Positions 8,335-18,269 of a DNA stretch of 64,000 nt are shown one piece after another; positions within the stretch are counted from its first letter, which is position 1; each line of letters opens with the position of its first letter. Both the position numbers and the translations under genes were made by a program. Below the pieces are notes generated by a model. It was not told the origin of the DNA. It saw only the letters and a list, made by a program, of their open reading frames with translations, and ran no database searches. The stretch spans positions 124,001 to 188,000 of the forward strand of contig NZ_RYZZ01000017.1 in the NCBI RefSeq assembly GCF_003989135.1. The letters are read 5' to 3'. This stretch comes from Peribacillus cavernae. Lineage in GTDB: Bacteria; Bacillota; Bacilli; Bacillales; DSM-1321.

Positions 8335-11287
8335 GCTGTTTCTGCTCCTTCCTTACCGCGTCACCAGGGAAAATATAATCCTTTCGTGCCCATTTTCTTT
8401 CGACTTCTACTCCCATCTGCGGCTGTGGATTACCATTACGATGATTGATATTGCGCAGCGGACTGACCCCATCGTATTTCAGGATTTCCATTTTCGCCGT
8501 CGTTTCTTTATAGGCAGGTGTGTCGGTATCTTTATCGGAGAAACTGCTTGTCAGCAGGTTGATGGCTGCTTCTCCTGAATCGTTCATTGGAAGGTAGACT
8601 TCATTTGCCTGGACACGGTCGGTAATCAAACACTTGACTTTGACATTCCCATAAGGTGAAGTCAGTCTTACCAGCGTTCCATCCTTAATTCCTCTATCAC
8701 TGGCCAGCTCAGGGGATACTTCCAGCCAAACCTCAGGAGTTTTCATAGAAATCCCTTTTGATTTATACGTCAGATTTCCTTCATGGAAATGCTCGAGCAG
8801 ACGTCCGTTATTAACGTGGATATCATATTCATCGCCGAAGTTGATTGGCTCGGACCATTGTACCGGGAAGAGATTTGCCTTCCCGTCCGGGAACGGGAAT
8901 GTTCCGTCCGCAAACAGCAATGGCGAATCAGTTCCGTCAGCCGTAACCGGCCACTGAAGTGAATTGTATCCTTCAAGCTTTTCATAGGTCACACCGGCAT
9001 ATATCGGTGAAAGCATCGCTGCTTCCTCCATAATGTCTGCCGGATGATTATACCTCCATCCAGCACCCAGGCGGTTGGCAATCTCCAGGATAATCTGCCA
9101 GTCTGGCTTCGAATCGCCAAGCGGTTCAAATACTTGATACAAGCGCTGGATACGGCGCTCCGTATTTGTAAAGGTGCCTTCTTTTTCAAAACTAGGACTT
9201 GCCGGTAAAACAACATCCGCATACTCGGCAGTACGTGAGAAAAAAAGATCCTGTACCACAAAGAAATCAAGCTTTTCATAGGCTGCATGAACGTGATTGA
9301 TGTTGGAATCGACAAGGCCCATTTCTTCGCCTTTGACATACATGGCTTTCAGGATTCCAGAATGGATTCCTTCGATCATTTCGTGATTATTCATGCCTGG
9401 CTTCTCAGGGATTTTCACGCCCCAGCCTTTTTCATACTTGGCACGCACATTGTCATCAGCGACTTTTTCATACCCTGGAAGGCGGTCAGGCATAGAGCCA
9501 AAATCGCTTGCGCCCTGTACGTTGTTATGGCCGCGCAACGGGTAGGAACCAGCCCCAGGCTTACAGTAGTTTCCAGTAACTAGCAGAAGGTTGGAGATAG
9601 CCGTACTCGTATCGCTGCCTCCAATATGCTGGGTCACTCCCATTGCCCATAGCCCAGCGACCGTTTTCGCTTCATGAATCATTTCTGCAATCTTAATGAT
9701 GCTTTCTTTCGGAATGCCTGTCGCTTCTTCTGCATATTCGATGGTGAATGACTCAAGACTTTTTTTATAGTCCTCAAATCCATTAACGCGCTCCCGGATG
9801 AATTTCTCATCAGTCCAGCCGCTGTCAATGATATATTTGGTTACCGCTGACAGCCACACCATGTCTGAACCCGCACGGGGATGTACGAATAAATCAGCGC
9901 GTTCAGCCATTTCGTGCTTTCTGATATCGGCAACGATGAGCTTTTGCCCTTTCAGTTTATGAGATCGTTTCACACGGGTCGATAAAACCGGATGTGATTC
10001 GGAGGTGTTGGAACCGACAATCAACACAAGTTGCGCTTTTTCTATATCCGTAATTGAACCAGAATCGCCGCCATAGCCCACCGTACGGAACAAGCCAACT
10101 GTTGCCGGGGATTGGCAATAGCGTGAGCAGTTATCGATGTTATTCGTGCCAATCACTCCGCGGGCAAGCTTTTGCATAAGATAGGACTCTTCGTTTGTAC
10201 ACTTGGAAGAAGAAATAAAAGCCAATGATTCAGGACCATGTTGTTCTTTGGTTTCAGTAAACTTGTTTGCTATTAATGTCAAGGCCTCTTCCCATTCTGC
10301 CTCACGGAAGGAATCACCTTCACGGATCAATGGCTTTGTCAGGCGTTCCTCACTGTTTACAAAATCCCAGCCGAATTTCCCTTTTACACAAGTGGAGATG
10401 CCGTTTGCCGGTGCCTCCGCCTGCGGTTCAACCTTGAGGATTTTTCGATCCTTTGTCCAGACATCGAAGCTGCAGCCGACACCGCAATATGTGCATACGG
10501 TTTTTGTTTTTTTAATTCGTTCGTCACGCATCGCCGATTCTATATCAGAGATTGCCAGTATGGAACCATAGCCTGTTTCCACACCTTTTGTGATTTCAAT
10601 CATCGGCCGCAGTGTCTTTTTGGCTATGTTCGTTAAGAATCCAGCTTCTCCAACCATTCCTTTTTCCATCATCGCATTACACGGACAAACCGTGGAGCAA
10701 TGACCGCAGGATACGCAGGAAGATTCATTGATCGGCACATCTTTGTCCCAGATTACGCGCGGTCTCTGGCGCTCCCAGTCAATTGTCAGCGTTTCTGTCA
10801 CCTGGACATCCTGGCAAGCTTCCACACACCGGCCGCAAAGAATGCATTGATCAGGATCGTAACGGTAAAAAGGATGCGAATTATCTTCTTCGTATGGTTT
10901 ATGGTCAAACGGAATACTTTGATGATTCACCTTCATCTCTTTAACGGTGTTATGTATCTCGCACCCTCCGTTGTTGTAGTCACAAACTGTACAGTACAAT
11001 TCGTGATTTGACAAAATTTTGTCCATGCCAATAATCTGAGCTTTTTTGACTTCCTGTGAAAGTGTATTGATTACATCTCCGTCTTCTATATACGTTGAGC
11101 ACGATCTCACAAGCTCTCCGTTCACACTGACAATGCATGTATCACATGTCTCAATCGGCCCAAGACTCGGATGAAAACAAACGCTCGGAATCTCGATGGA
11201 GCTATCTGAGAGCAGTTGAAGCACTGTCTGGCTGCCCGTGGTCTCCATCTCCACGCCATTTACGTTAATTTGTAGACCTTCTTCCAA
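8327..11287 (-). CDS. formate dehydrogenase, molybdopterin-containing catalytic subunit (YrhE/YjgC type)
   Basis: 986 aa. Domains in order: plant-type 2Fe-2S with Cys 37, 48, 51 and 63; two 4Fe-4S ferredoxin motifs ([12 protein letters not shown] and [13 protein letters not shown], ~150-200); a molybdopterin-oxidoreductase 4Fe-4S ([13 protein letters not shown], ~260); the large Mo-bis-MGD domain in which [12 protein letters not shown] supplies the cysteine that replaces selenocysteine as Mo ligand; a C-terminal molybdopterin-dinucleotide-binding domain. It oxidises formate to CO2 with electrons leaving through the Fe-S chain. I chose TTG 11287 ([13 protein letters not shown]) with GGGGTGG upstream. 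The same frame is open to 11542 but that extension is a transposase scar, not part of the enzyme. Cotranscribed with DUF1641. Confidence 0.92.
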   Translation of the reverse strand: MEEGLQINVNGVEMETTGSQTVLQLLSDSSIEIPSVCFHPSLGPIETCDTCIVSVNGELVRSCSTYIEDGDVINTLSQEVKKAQIIGMDKILSNHELYCTVCDYNNGGCEIHNTVKEMKVNHQSIPFDHKPYEEDNSHPFYRYDPDQCILCGRCVEACQDVQVTETLTIDWERQRPRVIWDKDVPINESSCVSCGHCSTVCPCNAMMEKGMVGEAGFLTNIAKKTLRPMIEITKGVETGYGSILAISDIESAMRDERIKKTKTVCTYCGVGCSFDVWTKDRKILKVEPQAEAPANGISTCVKGKFGWDFVNSEERLTKPLIREGDSFREAEWEEALTLIANKFTETKEQHGPESLAFISSSKCTNEESYLMQKLARGVIGTNNIDNCSRYCQSPATVGLFRTVGYGGDSGSITDIEKAQLVLIVGSNTSESHPVLSTRVKRSHKLKGQKLIVADIRKHEMAERADLFVHPRAGSDMVWLSAVTKYIIDSGWTDEKFIRERVNGFEDYKKSLESFTIEYAEEATGIPKESIIKIAEMIHEAKTVAGLWAMGVTQHIGGSDTSTAISNLLLVTGNYCKPGAGSYPLRGHNNVQGASDFGSMPDRLPGYEKVADDNVRAKYEKGWGVKIPEKPGMNNHEMIEGIHSGILKAMYVKGEEMGLVDSNINHVHAAYEKLDFFVVQDLFFSRTAEYADVVLPASPSFEKEGTFTNTERRIQRLYQVFEPLGDSKPDWQIILEIANRLGAGWRYNHPADIMEEAAMLSPIYAGVTYEKLEGYNSLQWPVTADGTDSPLLFADGTFPFPDGKANLFPVQWSEPINFGDEYDIHVNNGRLLEHFHEGNLTYKSKGISMKTPEVWLEVSPELASDRGIKDGTLVRLTSPYGNVKVKCLITDRVQANEVYLPMNDSGEAAINLLTSSFSDKDTDTPAYKETTAKMEILKYDGVSPLRNINHRNGNPQPQMGVEVERKWARKDYIFPGDAVRKEQKQHG

Positions 11288-11380
11288 TAAAACCACCCCT
11301 TTCCCAATAATTAGTATATATTCTATCAGTTTCATTACCCTGCATACAAAAATATAAACATATCTTCCTTTCGAGATTAA

Positions 11381-11545
11381 ACATGTCCATTCTCTAATAG
11401 AAAGGTTTTTCACTGCCTTGTTTTTCTTTTCACAACTGGAACATAGTTGCGAACTAGGAAAATGAGAACCTACTACAACTAGTTTTTTCCCGTACCATTT
11501 ACACTTGTATTCTAGCATTCTACGGAACTCATACCAGGACACTTC
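11381..11545 (-). mobile_element. C-terminal scar of an IS200/IS605-type TnpB
   Basis: About 55 codons read [20 protein letters not shown], then [16 protein letters not shown] and [15 protein letters not shown]. This is the region just before and including the first CxxC of the TnpB zinc ribbon (family pattern: [18 protein letters not shown]). It begins immediately after the stop of the LysM-GH18 gene at 11546 and ends abruptly after the third cysteine. No inverted hairpin ends or tnpA are present, so this is an inert remnant. By chance it is in frame with the formate dehydrogenase and could mislead automatic start calling. Confidence 0.8.
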
Positions 11546-12811
11546 TCACTTTTCTACTATTATATGATCTTTCATGTACTCCCAGTTTTGTGGAAAATCC
11601 AGGCCGAGCTGCCAGAATGTCGTTCCCAGTAAATTGTAGGCATCAACAAGTTGATATTTTCTTATAAAACTTCTAATATCCTCAAACCAGACAACATGCT
11701 GCACTCGTTCCTGCCAGTATTGATAGGTTGGCGAAGCGGCACTCTGATCATATGTAATGACACTGCCTCTTGAAATGGCCTGACTTTGTGCCTGTAACAC
11801 CGAAAGCGCCCTTGTTTGGTTGCCCGGCAGTGTCCAATCGTACCCGTATAGCGGAAAGCCGGCCTGGATTTTTCTGGGATTGATAGTAGCCGTTGCGTAT
11901 CGAAGAACTTCTTCCATCCATCCAATCGGTGAAACAGGGTTTGGCGGTCCTGTCGGATATCCATAATCAATCGTCATCACCGCCACGAGATCGGCCGCGT
12001 TTCCGATTGCCCGATAGTCATGTCCACCGACGATCCGGTTCGTTGGATTATCCTCCGTTTTAGCATGGACGTTAACATGGAGGATGAGCGTTCCCAAAGC
12101 AGTTTTTAATTCACGCAGGAAACCGGCAAAGTCATTTCGTCTTGACGGAGGGATAAATTCAAAATCGATGCATGCGCCTCCGTACCCCTTCTGCCTGACA
12201 ATAGTGGTGATACTGCTCACAAGATTGCTTCGATACCTATCATTCGCGAGCACTCCTCCAACCAGGTCAGTACTGAATTCCTCATTGCTGAAATTCCGGA
12301 TCATCAATAATGGATTGACATTCAGTTGTTTGCTGCGTGAAAGAAGCGGTTGATCATCACCTGCAGCATATGCATTTCCTTCTTCCTTAAACGAATAAGC
12401 GGTTATTGCCAAATAGGTTAGACGCGCAGCTTGTTGCTTCAAGTTGGTAATAACAGCTCCTCCGCTTGCAGGAAAGCTGAATGCCAGGGTTTCTACATGT
12501 AATTTGTCGGGAGACGGAATGACAACCTTACGTCCAGCTGTTAACATGTCGGGACGCAATCCACTGTTTGCAGAAAGAATTCGCTCTACCGTTGTATGAT
12601 ATCTTTGGGCGATATTCCACAGGGTATCTCCATCCTTTAAAATATATAACCGGTCCGTACTTCTTTCATTCGGAATATATAAAGCAAGACCTGGAATTAA
12701 CGGAGCTGCTGAAGGAAGCCCATTTACCCTGGCCAATTCTGCGGCGCTTACTCCAAAGGAACTTGCAATGGCCGATAATGTGTCCCCGGCTCTAACAACA
12801 CGGACAGGCAT
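11546..12811 (-). CDS. LysM-LysM-GH18 peptidoglycan hydrolase (YaaH/SleL family)
   Basis: 421 aa without a signal peptide, as usual for spore-coat-associated YaaH/SleL. Two LysM repeats span residues 2-48 (VRVVRAGDTLSAIASSFGVS) and ~54-98 (YILKDGDTLWNIAQRYHTT). A glycoside hydrolase 18 domain follows, with the catalytic strand GGACIDFEFIPPSRR (the DxE pair). Known role: N-acetylglucosaminidase acting on cortex fragments during spore germination. Expression is normally mother-cell-specific (sigma-E); no promoter was resolved. AAGGTGGGG precedes ATG 12811. The 3' end abuts the TnpB scar, so the native downstream sequence has been altered. Confidence 0.88.
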   Translation of the reverse strand: MPVRVVRAGDTLSAIASSFGVSAAELARVNGLPSAAPLIPGLALYIPNERSTDRLYILKDGDTLWNIAQRYHTTVERILSANSGLRPDMLTAGRKVVIPSPDKLHVETLAFSFPASGGAVITNLKQQAARLTYLAITAYSFKEEGNAYAAGDDQPLLSRSKQLNVNPLLMIRNFSNEEFSTDLVGGVLANDRYRSNLVSSITTIVRQKGYGGACIDFEFIPPSRRNDFAGFLRELKTALGTLILHVNVHAKTEDNPTNRIVGGHDYRAIGNAADLVAVMTIDYGYPTGPPNPVSPIGWMEEVLRYATATINPRKIQAGFPLYGYDWTLPGNQTRALSVLQAQSQAISRGSVITYDQSAASPTYQYWQERVQHVVWFEDIRSFIRKYQLVDAYNLLGTTFWQLGLDFPQNWEYMKDHIIVEK

Positions 12812-12908
12812 TTATACCCCACCTTTAAATAAATTCTTAATTTCGTATTCCCTGCTAAGAGCATATGGAAGTACAGGTGAAATATATGTCTGTCCTGACT
12901 ATTAAATG

Positions 12909-13658
12909 TTAGATAAGCTCTTTGATATCATAGAACTTCCCGTTTTCAAGCTGATCCCCTTCAAGTAACCTGAATAATTTTTCTGCCACAAGCTGGGGGG
13001 ACCTTAGTGTTCCTTTGTCCTTATAGGATTGGAACAGTTCCGCATCCGCAAAGTCCTTTTCATCTGCCATACGGATATTTGCCTGCATGCCTGTGTCCAT
13101 GATCCCGGGAGAAAATGAAATAATTTTGACTGGATTTTCTTCTTTTTGCTGCTCAAGACCGGCTACCCGGGTGAACATTTCAAGCCCTGCCTTTGTACTG
13201 CAGTAGGCAGACCAGCCGTGAATCGGCCGCAGGGCTGCTCCTGAAGAAATATTGACAACGGTTTTTTTTCCTGTAAAATCCTTTGTCTTATCAATAAATG
13301 AGTTTGTCAGTATGACTGGCGCCAGGTAATTCAGCTTCATGCTGAGTTCCAATTTCCCCTGTTCCAGCTGCCCGGCTGGTTTAATTGGTTCAACAACTCC
13401 TGCATTGTTGATGAGATATAGTTCATCCGAATTACCGATTTCAGAAAAAACCCTCTCGATAACAGCAGGAAGCTGTTCCATTATACTAAGGTCAGCGGAA
13501 ATACTGGTTACCTGTGCACCCTGCAATTTTGCTCTTTCGATCAGCGCAACATTAGTGGATCGAGCCACTAAAATGCAATGGTTTCCTTCCTGGAAGCATT
13601 GTACCGAAACAGCTTCCCCCAGCCCCTTTGAAGCTCCAGTAATCATGTAAGTTTTCAT
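12909..13658 (-). CDS. yueD: SDR family NADPH reductase, YueD / benzil reductase type
   Basis: 249 aa classical-size short-chain dehydrogenase. N-terminal MKTYMITGASKGLGEAV is the TGxxxGxG cofactor motif, INNAGV is the NAG motif, and NISSGAA ... YCSTKAG provides catalytic Ser, Tyr and Lys. The sequence pattern follows B. subtilis YueD and the B. cereus (S)-benzoin-forming benzil reductase, related to sepiapterin reductase. The physiological substrate is unknown. I chose ATG 13658 with GGATGGAG upstream; an in-frame ATG at 13691 lacks support. It follows the carboxypeptidase gene by 78 bases on the same strand. Confidence 0.82.
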   Translation of the reverse strand: MKTYMITGASKGLGEAVSVQCFQEGNHCILVARSTNVALIERAKLQGAQVTSISADLSIMEQLPAVIERVFSEIGNSDELYLINNAGVVEPIKPAGQLEQGKLELSMKLNYLAPVILTNSFIDKTKDFTGKKTVVNISSGAALRPIHGWSAYCSTKAGLEMFTRVAGLEQQKEENPVKIISFSPGIMDTGMQANIRMADEKDFADAELFQSYKDKGTLRSPQLVAEKLFRLLEGDQLENGKFYDIKELI

Positions 13659-13735
13659 CTGTGTACACTCCATCCATGAATAGTCCTTCATTCACTTTTA
13701 ATAGTAGAAGGATAACGCATCTTTTGCAATGATAG

Positions 13736-15220
13736 TTATTGCTGGTTCGACAAGAGCACGGCCATCTCATCTTCAATCTTTTTTACCGCGGTATCATCGA
13801 GGACATTATTTAATAGAACCGAAAAAATATACTTCTTCCCGCTTTTCCCGATAACATAGCCTGAAAGGGAACTAACCGTCGATATTGAACCTGTCTTTGC
13901 TATCACATTCCCTGCCGCAGCCGTATTTTTCATCCGATTTCTTAATGTTCCACCCACCATTCTTTCACTGATTCCAGAAACAGGAAGGGCGTTTACGTAA
14001 ACCGGAAACCAATCTTTCGTTTGAATCGTGAAAAGAAGCTTGGAAAGTTGATTGGCAGGGATTAGATTGACATGTGAGATCCCTGAGCCATCACGCAATA
14101 CTATAGTGTCCATATTTACTCCGAATGATTTAGCATTTGTCTCTACTACCTCAAGTCCCTTCTCCCAGCTGCCTTCTCCTTTCTCCTTTTTCCCCATTTC
14201 CTTGACCAGTGTTTCTGCATGGCCGTTGTTGCTCATCTTCATGAAAGGTACAAGCAGCTCTGATAGGGGCATGGATTCGTGGGAGACGACGAGATTCGCC
14301 TTTTCCGGCGTTTTCCCTTGCAATATACGTCCTGCCAGTTTAATCCCCTGTTCCTCCAGTGATTTCTTAAATAAATCAAGCGCGTATTCCGCAGGTTCCC
14401 ATACAGCAACCCAGCTTTTCACTTTGCTTCCATTGAGCGGTATCGTTCCTTCGACGATAACTGAATTAGTCCCATGCTCACGCTTAATCGAGATATCTTT
14501 TTTGCCGCCTGCTTCAACTGTTTTTACCTTATTGATGATTTTCAGATAGTCCGTTGCCGGAGATAGCGACAGCGCAGCCTTTTGCCCAGCTTCTTGTCCG
14601 GGGCCGACTTCCACAATTACCGTACCGGCATCGTAATCTTCATTAGGTGAGGCCGTTAGAGCTGACACCTGGGCTCCATAATATTCGGTTTCATCTGTCC
14701 AAGGTAAATCAGGGGAGTATCGTTCATCGTCATACCAGGAATCATCGCCGATCAAATTGCCGACAATCATTTTTACGCCCCTATTTTTCAATACTAAGGC
14801 CATTTCGTCAAAATCTTCCTCCAAAAGAGTCGGATCACCTTTTCCCTTTAAATAAACATTCCCTTTCAGGATTTTGGCTTTCACTTTCCCATCTGTAAGC
14901 ACTTCCGTATTAAATTTGTAGGTTTTACCCAATGTGTCAAGAGCCGCTGCTGCAGTCAGCAGTTTCATGTTTGAAGCAGGCCGCAAGCGGATATCTCCAT
15001 TCTGCTCAAAGAGGATTTCCCCTGTAGCCGCTGACCTTACACTGACTCCTGCTACGGCACCGTCCAGCAATGGATTATCAAGGATTCGGGTTAGCTGCTG
15101 GCCAAGTTCAGTTCCTGCACTCGCTGCCGATTTCACAGGTGTGCCAGCGTTAATATACGGAATAAATGCCAACATCAAAACCACAAGCACAATCAAGCTT
15201 TTTTTTATCTTCCTGTTCAA
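13736..15220 (-). CDS. dacC: D-alanyl-D-alanine carboxypeptidase, peptidase S13 (DacC/PBP4a type)
   Basis: 494 aa, matching PBP4a length (~490). Signal peptide residues 1-25 ([20 protein letters not shown]). Active-site motifs: Ser83-x-x-Lys86 in RPASNMKLL, the DGSGIS region with the second motif, and KTGS in [10 protein letters not shown] near the C-terminus. The long stretch between motifs 1 and 2 is the inserted domains of the S13 class. Function: trims or cleaves peptide cross-links in peptidoglycan outside the cell. The TTG start at 15220 has GGTGGAGTGAGG upstream. B. subtilis dacC is a late-stationary gene; no promoter was resolved here. Confidence 0.9.
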   Translation of the reverse strand: MNRKIKKSLIVLVVLMLAFIPYINAGTPVKSAASAGTELGQQLTRILDNPLLDGAVAGVSVRSAATGEILFEQNGDIRLRPASNMKLLTAAAALDTLGKTYKFNTEVLTDGKVKAKILKGNVYLKGKGDPTLLEEDFDEMALVLKNRGVKMIVGNLIGDDSWYDDERYSPDLPWTDETEYYGAQVSALTASPNEDYDAGTVIVEVGPGQEAGQKAALSLSPATDYLKIINKVKTVEAGGKKDISIKREHGTNSVIVEGTIPLNGSKVKSWVAVWEPAEYALDLFKKSLEEQGIKLAGRILQGKTPEKANLVVSHESMPLSELLVPFMKMSNNGHAETLVKEMGKKEKGEGSWEKGLEVVETNAKSFGVNMDTIVLRDGSGISHVNLIPANQLSKLLFTIQTKDWFPVYVNALPVSGISERMVGGTLRNRMKNTAAAGNVIAKTGSISTVSSLSGYVIGKSGKKYIFSVLLNNVLDDTAVKKIEDEMAVLLSNQQ

Positions 15221-15380
15221 GTCCTCACTCCACCTTTCTCTTTGGCTTTCTATGATAAATTCCGTGAGAATATGTATGATTCCTTTTATTCCCTTTAGGT
15301 AATAAGTAGCTTTTCTATAGATAGAGTTAGCAGTGCGGAGGATTTTAAGACAGAAACCTTAAATAAAGTGGATAAGAACG

Positions 15381-15417
15381 AAAAACCGAACCATTGATAA
15401 ACAATGGATCGGTTTTC
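15381..15417 (-). terminator. Rho-independent terminator of hxlR
   Basis: AAAACCGAACCATTG pairs with CAATGGATCGGTTTT (two mismatches), 17 bases after the hxlR stop at 15434. Confidence 0.8.
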
Positions 15418-15433
15418 CCGTTTATTTATAATC

Positions 15434-15796
15434 TTATTTGGAAGCTTCTTTTCCTTCTTGATCGCCCATGGCCGTTTCCATATAATTTTTTCCCCATTGA
15501 TACATCGAATCAAGAATCGGCATCAAACTCATTCCTTGTTCAGTTAGAGAATACTCCACTTTTGGAGGAACAACGGGATAGACTTCACGGTGAACAATAA
15601 GGTCTTCCTCCAGCTCACGCAGCTGGTTCACGAGCATTCGCTGGGTGATGCCCGGCATGAGAGCCTTAAGTTCGCCAAATCGCTTGGTCCCCTCTTTGCC
15701 CAAATGCCATAAAATGAGCATTTTCCACTTTCCGCCAATGACAGCAAGCGTTAATTCTTTTTCACAATTAAATGTTTTTTCCTGGATACGTGACAT
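15434..15796 (-). CDS. hxlR: HxlR transcriptional activator of the formaldehyde-fixing hxlAB genes
   Basis: 120 aa, MarR-like winged helix. Conserved HxlR blocks: [17 protein letters not shown] (~residues 16-32), [18 protein letters not shown] (recognition helix region) and [12 protein letters not shown] (wing and following helix). I chose ATG 15796 with GGAGGTGAGACGA upstream; an upstream in-frame start at 15844 has no binding site. The gene is divergent from hxlA exactly as in B. subtilis, where HxlR activates hxlAB in response to formaldehyde. A conserved Cys near the N-terminus (TFNCEKE) is the expected formaldehyde-reactive residue. Confidence 0.92.
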   Translation of the reverse strand: MSRIQEKTFNCEKELTLAVIGGKWKMLILWHLGKEGTKRFGELKALMPGITQRMLVNQLRELEEDLIVHREVYPVVPPKVEYSLTEQGMSLMPILDSMYQWGKNYMETAMGDQEGKEASK

Positions 15797-15824
15797 TCGT
15801 CTCACCTCCATATTTATTATAAAC

Positions 15825-15899
15825 CATAGTATACTTTTATGCACTATGTAAAAGTAAAGTGCGTACTTTTACTTTTAGAGCATACATAGTACACTATGT
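15825..15899. promoter_or_regulatory. hxlR-hxlA divergent control region with repeated operators
   Basis: Two inverted repeats built from CATAGT/ACTATG: CATAGT (15825-15830) with ACTATG (15843-15848), and ACATAGT-AC-ACTATGT (15884-15899, perfect 7-bp arms). Between them lies AAAAGTA...TACTTTT (15850-15880). B. subtilis HxlR binds two sites upstream of hxlAB, so these are the likely binding sites. Confidence 0.65.
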
Positions 15900-16035
15900 C
15901 TGTGCCAGTAAATAAAACCTGCAATATCATTTTTATTCGTGCAAGCACTGTGAGCAGATAGGGCATATTACCATTGTTGCCTTGTTAGGAAACAAAGGCT
16001 TCTATTATCGATAAACTTTTAAGGAGTGAATATTC

Positions 16036-16668
16036 ATGGAACTACAGTTAGCGTTAGACTTAGTAGACATCCCGGAAGCATTGAAACTGGTGAAAGAAGT
16101 TGAGGAACACATAGATGTCGTCGAAATCGGTACACCGGTTGTTATCAATGAAGGCCTTAGAGCCGTAAAGGAAATGAAAGAAGCATTCCCTGGTTTAAAA
16201 GTATTGGCAGACTTAAAGATCATGGATGCGGCAGGTTATGAAGTCATGAAGGCATCTGAGGCAGGAGCAGATATCATCACGATACTGGGAACCGCTGAAG
16301 ATATGTCCATCAAGGGTGCAGTCGAAGAAGCACAAAAACAAGGCAAAAAAATCCTCGTTGACATGATCGCGGTGAAGGATATCAAAGCACGCGCTAAAGA
16401 ACTTGATGAATTGGGCGTAGACTACATCTGTGTTCACACCGGTTACGATTTGCAGGCAGTCGGGCAAAATTCATTTGAAGACCTTATGACGATTAAACGC
16501 GTTGTTAAAAACGCCAAAACGGCGGTTGCAGGCGGTATTAAATTAGACACGCTGCCGGAAGTCATTAAAGCACAGCCTGACCTTGTCATCGTAGGCGGGG
16601 GTATTACCGGTCAAGATGATAAAAAAGCAACAGCAGCCGAAATGCAACGATTGATTAAGCAAGGGTAA
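16036..16668 (+). CDS. hxlA: 3-hexulose-6-phosphate synthase
   Basis: 210 aa TIM barrel of the orotidine-5'-phosphate decarboxylase superfamily. It starts MELQLALDLVDIPEALKL, with DLKIMDAAGYEV (~residues 56-67, the D-x-K-x-x-D catalytic block), LVDMIAVKD and a C-terminal AVAGGIKLDTLPE / VIVGGGITG phosphate-binding pair. It condenses formaldehyde with ribulose 5-phosphate to D-arabino-3-hexulose 6-phosphate, the fixation step of the ribulose monophosphate pathway. AAGGAGTGA precedes ATG 16036. It lies 7 bases upstream of hxlB, forming one transcript controlled by HxlR. Confidence 0.95.
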   Translation: MELQLALDLVDIPEALKLVKEVEEHIDVVEIGTPVVINEGLRAVKEMKEAFPGLKVLADLKIMDAAGYEVMKASEAGADIITILGTAEDMSIKGAVEEAQKQGKKILVDMIAVKDIKARAKELDELGVDYICVHTGYDLQAVGQNSFEDLMTIKRVVKNAKTAVAGGIKLDTLPEVIKAQPDLVIVGGGITGQDDKKATAAEMQRLIKQG

Positions 16669-16675
16669 GACAGAC

Positions 16676-17233
16676 ATGCAGACTACGCAGTATTTAGCTG
16701 AAATCATGAAGGAGTTAAATCGCACAATAGATGCAATAGCTGATGAAGAAGCTGAGAAATTGGTAAGCGGGATTCTTGAGTCAAAGAAAATCTTTGTCGC
16801 AGGTGCAGGCAGATCCGGATTTATGGCCAAGTCGTTTGTAATGCGAATGGTACACATGGGGTTAGATGCCTATGTTATTGGAGAAACCGTTACCCCTCAT
16901 TTTGAAAAAGAAGATCTCTTAATCATCGGGTCCGGTTCAGGCGAAACCAAAAGCTTGGTTTCCATCGCTGAAAAAGCAAAAGTTTTAGAGGGAACCGTAG
17001 CAATCGCAACGATTTTTCCCCAATCCACAATTGGAAAGTTAGCCGACTTTACAATTAAGCTGCCTGGCTCGCCCAAGGACCGATCAGAAGACGATTACAC
17101 AACAATACAGCCGATGGGATCATTATTTGAACAAACTCTCTTATTATTTTATGATGCTGTCATCTTGCGGTTCATGGAGAAAAAGGGCTTGAACTCCGAA
17201 ACGATGTTTGGCAGACATGCCAATTTGGAGTAG
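16676..17233 (+). CDS. hxlB: 6-phospho-3-hexuloisomerase
   Basis: 185 aa SIS-domain protein. GAGRSGFMAKSFVMRM (~residues 42-57) and GSGSGETKSLVSIAEKAK (~84-100) are the SIS phosphosugar-binding loops, and GSLFEQTLLLFYDAVI is the family's C-terminal helix. It isomerises 3-hexulose 6-phosphate to fructose 6-phosphate. The start has only a modest binding site (AAGGGTAAG), which suggests translation partly coupled to hxlA. Together they convert toxic formaldehyde to a glycolytic sugar. Confidence 0.95.
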   Translation: MQTTQYLAEIMKELNRTIDAIADEEAEKLVSGILESKKIFVAGAGRSGFMAKSFVMRMVHMGLDAYVIGETVTPHFEKEDLLIIGSGSGETKSLVSIAEKAKVLEGTVAIATIFPQSTIGKLADFTIKLPGSPKDRSEDDYTTIQPMGSLFEQTLLLFYDAVILRFMEKKGLNSETMFGRHANLE

Positions 17234-17340
17234 AATGCAAAGCGTGCCTTTTTCAGTGGAACGTATGCGTTATGCATCCCTTTACATGGAAGCTAAACAC
17301 CAGTTCCCATTGAATAAGTATATCTTACCACTGAACAGCA

Positions 17341-17375
17341 AACAAAAGACCGTCATTCGTTGGCGGTCTTTTGTT
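17341..17375. terminator. bidirectional Rho-independent terminator
   Basis: AACAAAAGACCG pairs with CGGTCTTTTGTT, with T-runs in both directions. It lies between convergent hxlB (+) and the 2Duf-type gene (-). Confidence 0.9.
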
Positions 17376-17377
17376 CG

Positions 17378-18238
17378 TCAGCTTTTTAATATGTAGCTCA
17401 CTTTATCAATCGCTTTTTGTAATTTTTCACTATTTCTCACATATAACTGCTTAGCCTCTTCATTCTCTGTTCCAAGTGCAAACAACTCTAAATCCGCCTG
17501 GCATTTTTTCATAGTTGCCAGAACCAACGGCCTTTCTTGAGGAGAGGGTACTTCAAGTTTATCATCATAAAGATCAACTGTTAGTTCTCCATACGAATTT
17601 ACCTGTCCAAGAAAGACATTCTCAATCGTGACACCTAATTTCCCTAATTCGGTTTTTAGCCAATTTCGATTTTGTCCAATCGTGGAAAGCGGCTCATCCA
17701 TTATTTTGCCATCCATGATAACTGTTTGCGTTTCTTTAATAGATGGAACGGCCAGGTCCAAATCCTTTGCAGTCAAAGGTTGATTTTCCTTCTTTAACAT
17801 GACGCTTAGGTCACCGGTCGTCTCCATTACGGCAAATTCCACATCCGCCACAGTATAGACATCCTTTCTGCGCAGCAATTCCAGCAGCTCATCGGTAGTG
17901 TATTTTTCTTTTTTCAAATTGTCTTCCATCACTTTTCCGTCTTTAATGAATACTGTTCCATGGCCTTCGACAAAGTCACGAAAAGCTTTGCTTTTCATGG
18001 AAATTAATCCTGCAATAAAAGGCGCTAAAGCAAAGGTGAGGATCGAAAGCACTCCATTCAGCATGCTGGTTTCAACTTTTGTCGCAACTTCCGCCCCTAC
18101 ACTGCCAATGGTAATCCCGGTTACATATTCAAAAAAGGAAAGCTGGGATATTTGTTTTTTGCCAAGCCATTTGGTGATTAAAAAAAGAACAACCAAAAAA
18201 AAGAGGGACCGTAAAATGATATCTAACCAATCTGGCAC
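17378..18238 (-). CDS. 2Duf-type membrane protein (DUF421/YetF domain plus DUF1657-like tail)
   Basis: 286 aa. Hydrophobic helices at ~8-26 (IILRSLFFLVVLFLITKWLG), ~38-50 and ~58-82 are followed by the soluble DUF421 domain (DGKVMEDNLKKEKYTTDELL ... VIMDGKIMDEPL). Residues ~222-286 (FALGTENEEAKQLYVRN) match the DUF1657 pattern of the two small proteins in this operon, so the protein is a fusion of both domains. Published work on spoVA2mob elements names this fusion 2Duf and links it to greater wet-heat resistance of spores, with location in the spore inner membrane. GTG start at 18238 follows AAGGAGGTG. Last gene of the operon. Confidence 0.85.
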   Translation of the reverse strand: MPDWLDIILRSLFFLVVLFLITKWLGKKQISQLSFFEYVTGITIGSVGAEVATKVETSMLNGVLSILTFALAPFIAGLISMKSKAFRDFVEGHGTVFIKDGKVMEDNLKKEKYTTDELLELLRRKDVYTVADVEFAVMETTGDLSVMLKKENQPLTAKDLDLAVPSIKETQTVIMDGKIMDEPLSTIGQNRNWLKTELGKLGVTIENVFLGQVNSYGELTVDLYDDKLEVPSPQERPLVLATMKKCQADLELFALGTENEEAKQLYVRNSEKLQKAIDKVSYILKS

Positions 18239-18269
18239 TGTTGCACCTCCTTACTCAGTTTTTTCAAAG

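Noticed and set aside
8327-11542. 1071-aa formate dehydrogenase with a novel N-terminal domain
   Set aside because: The extra 85 residues are a TnpB remnant and spacer; a TTG with a proper binding site at 11287 gives the normal N-terminus.
14052-14549. 165-aa ORF opposite dacC
   Set aside because: Antisense shadow of a well-supported gene; no start signals.
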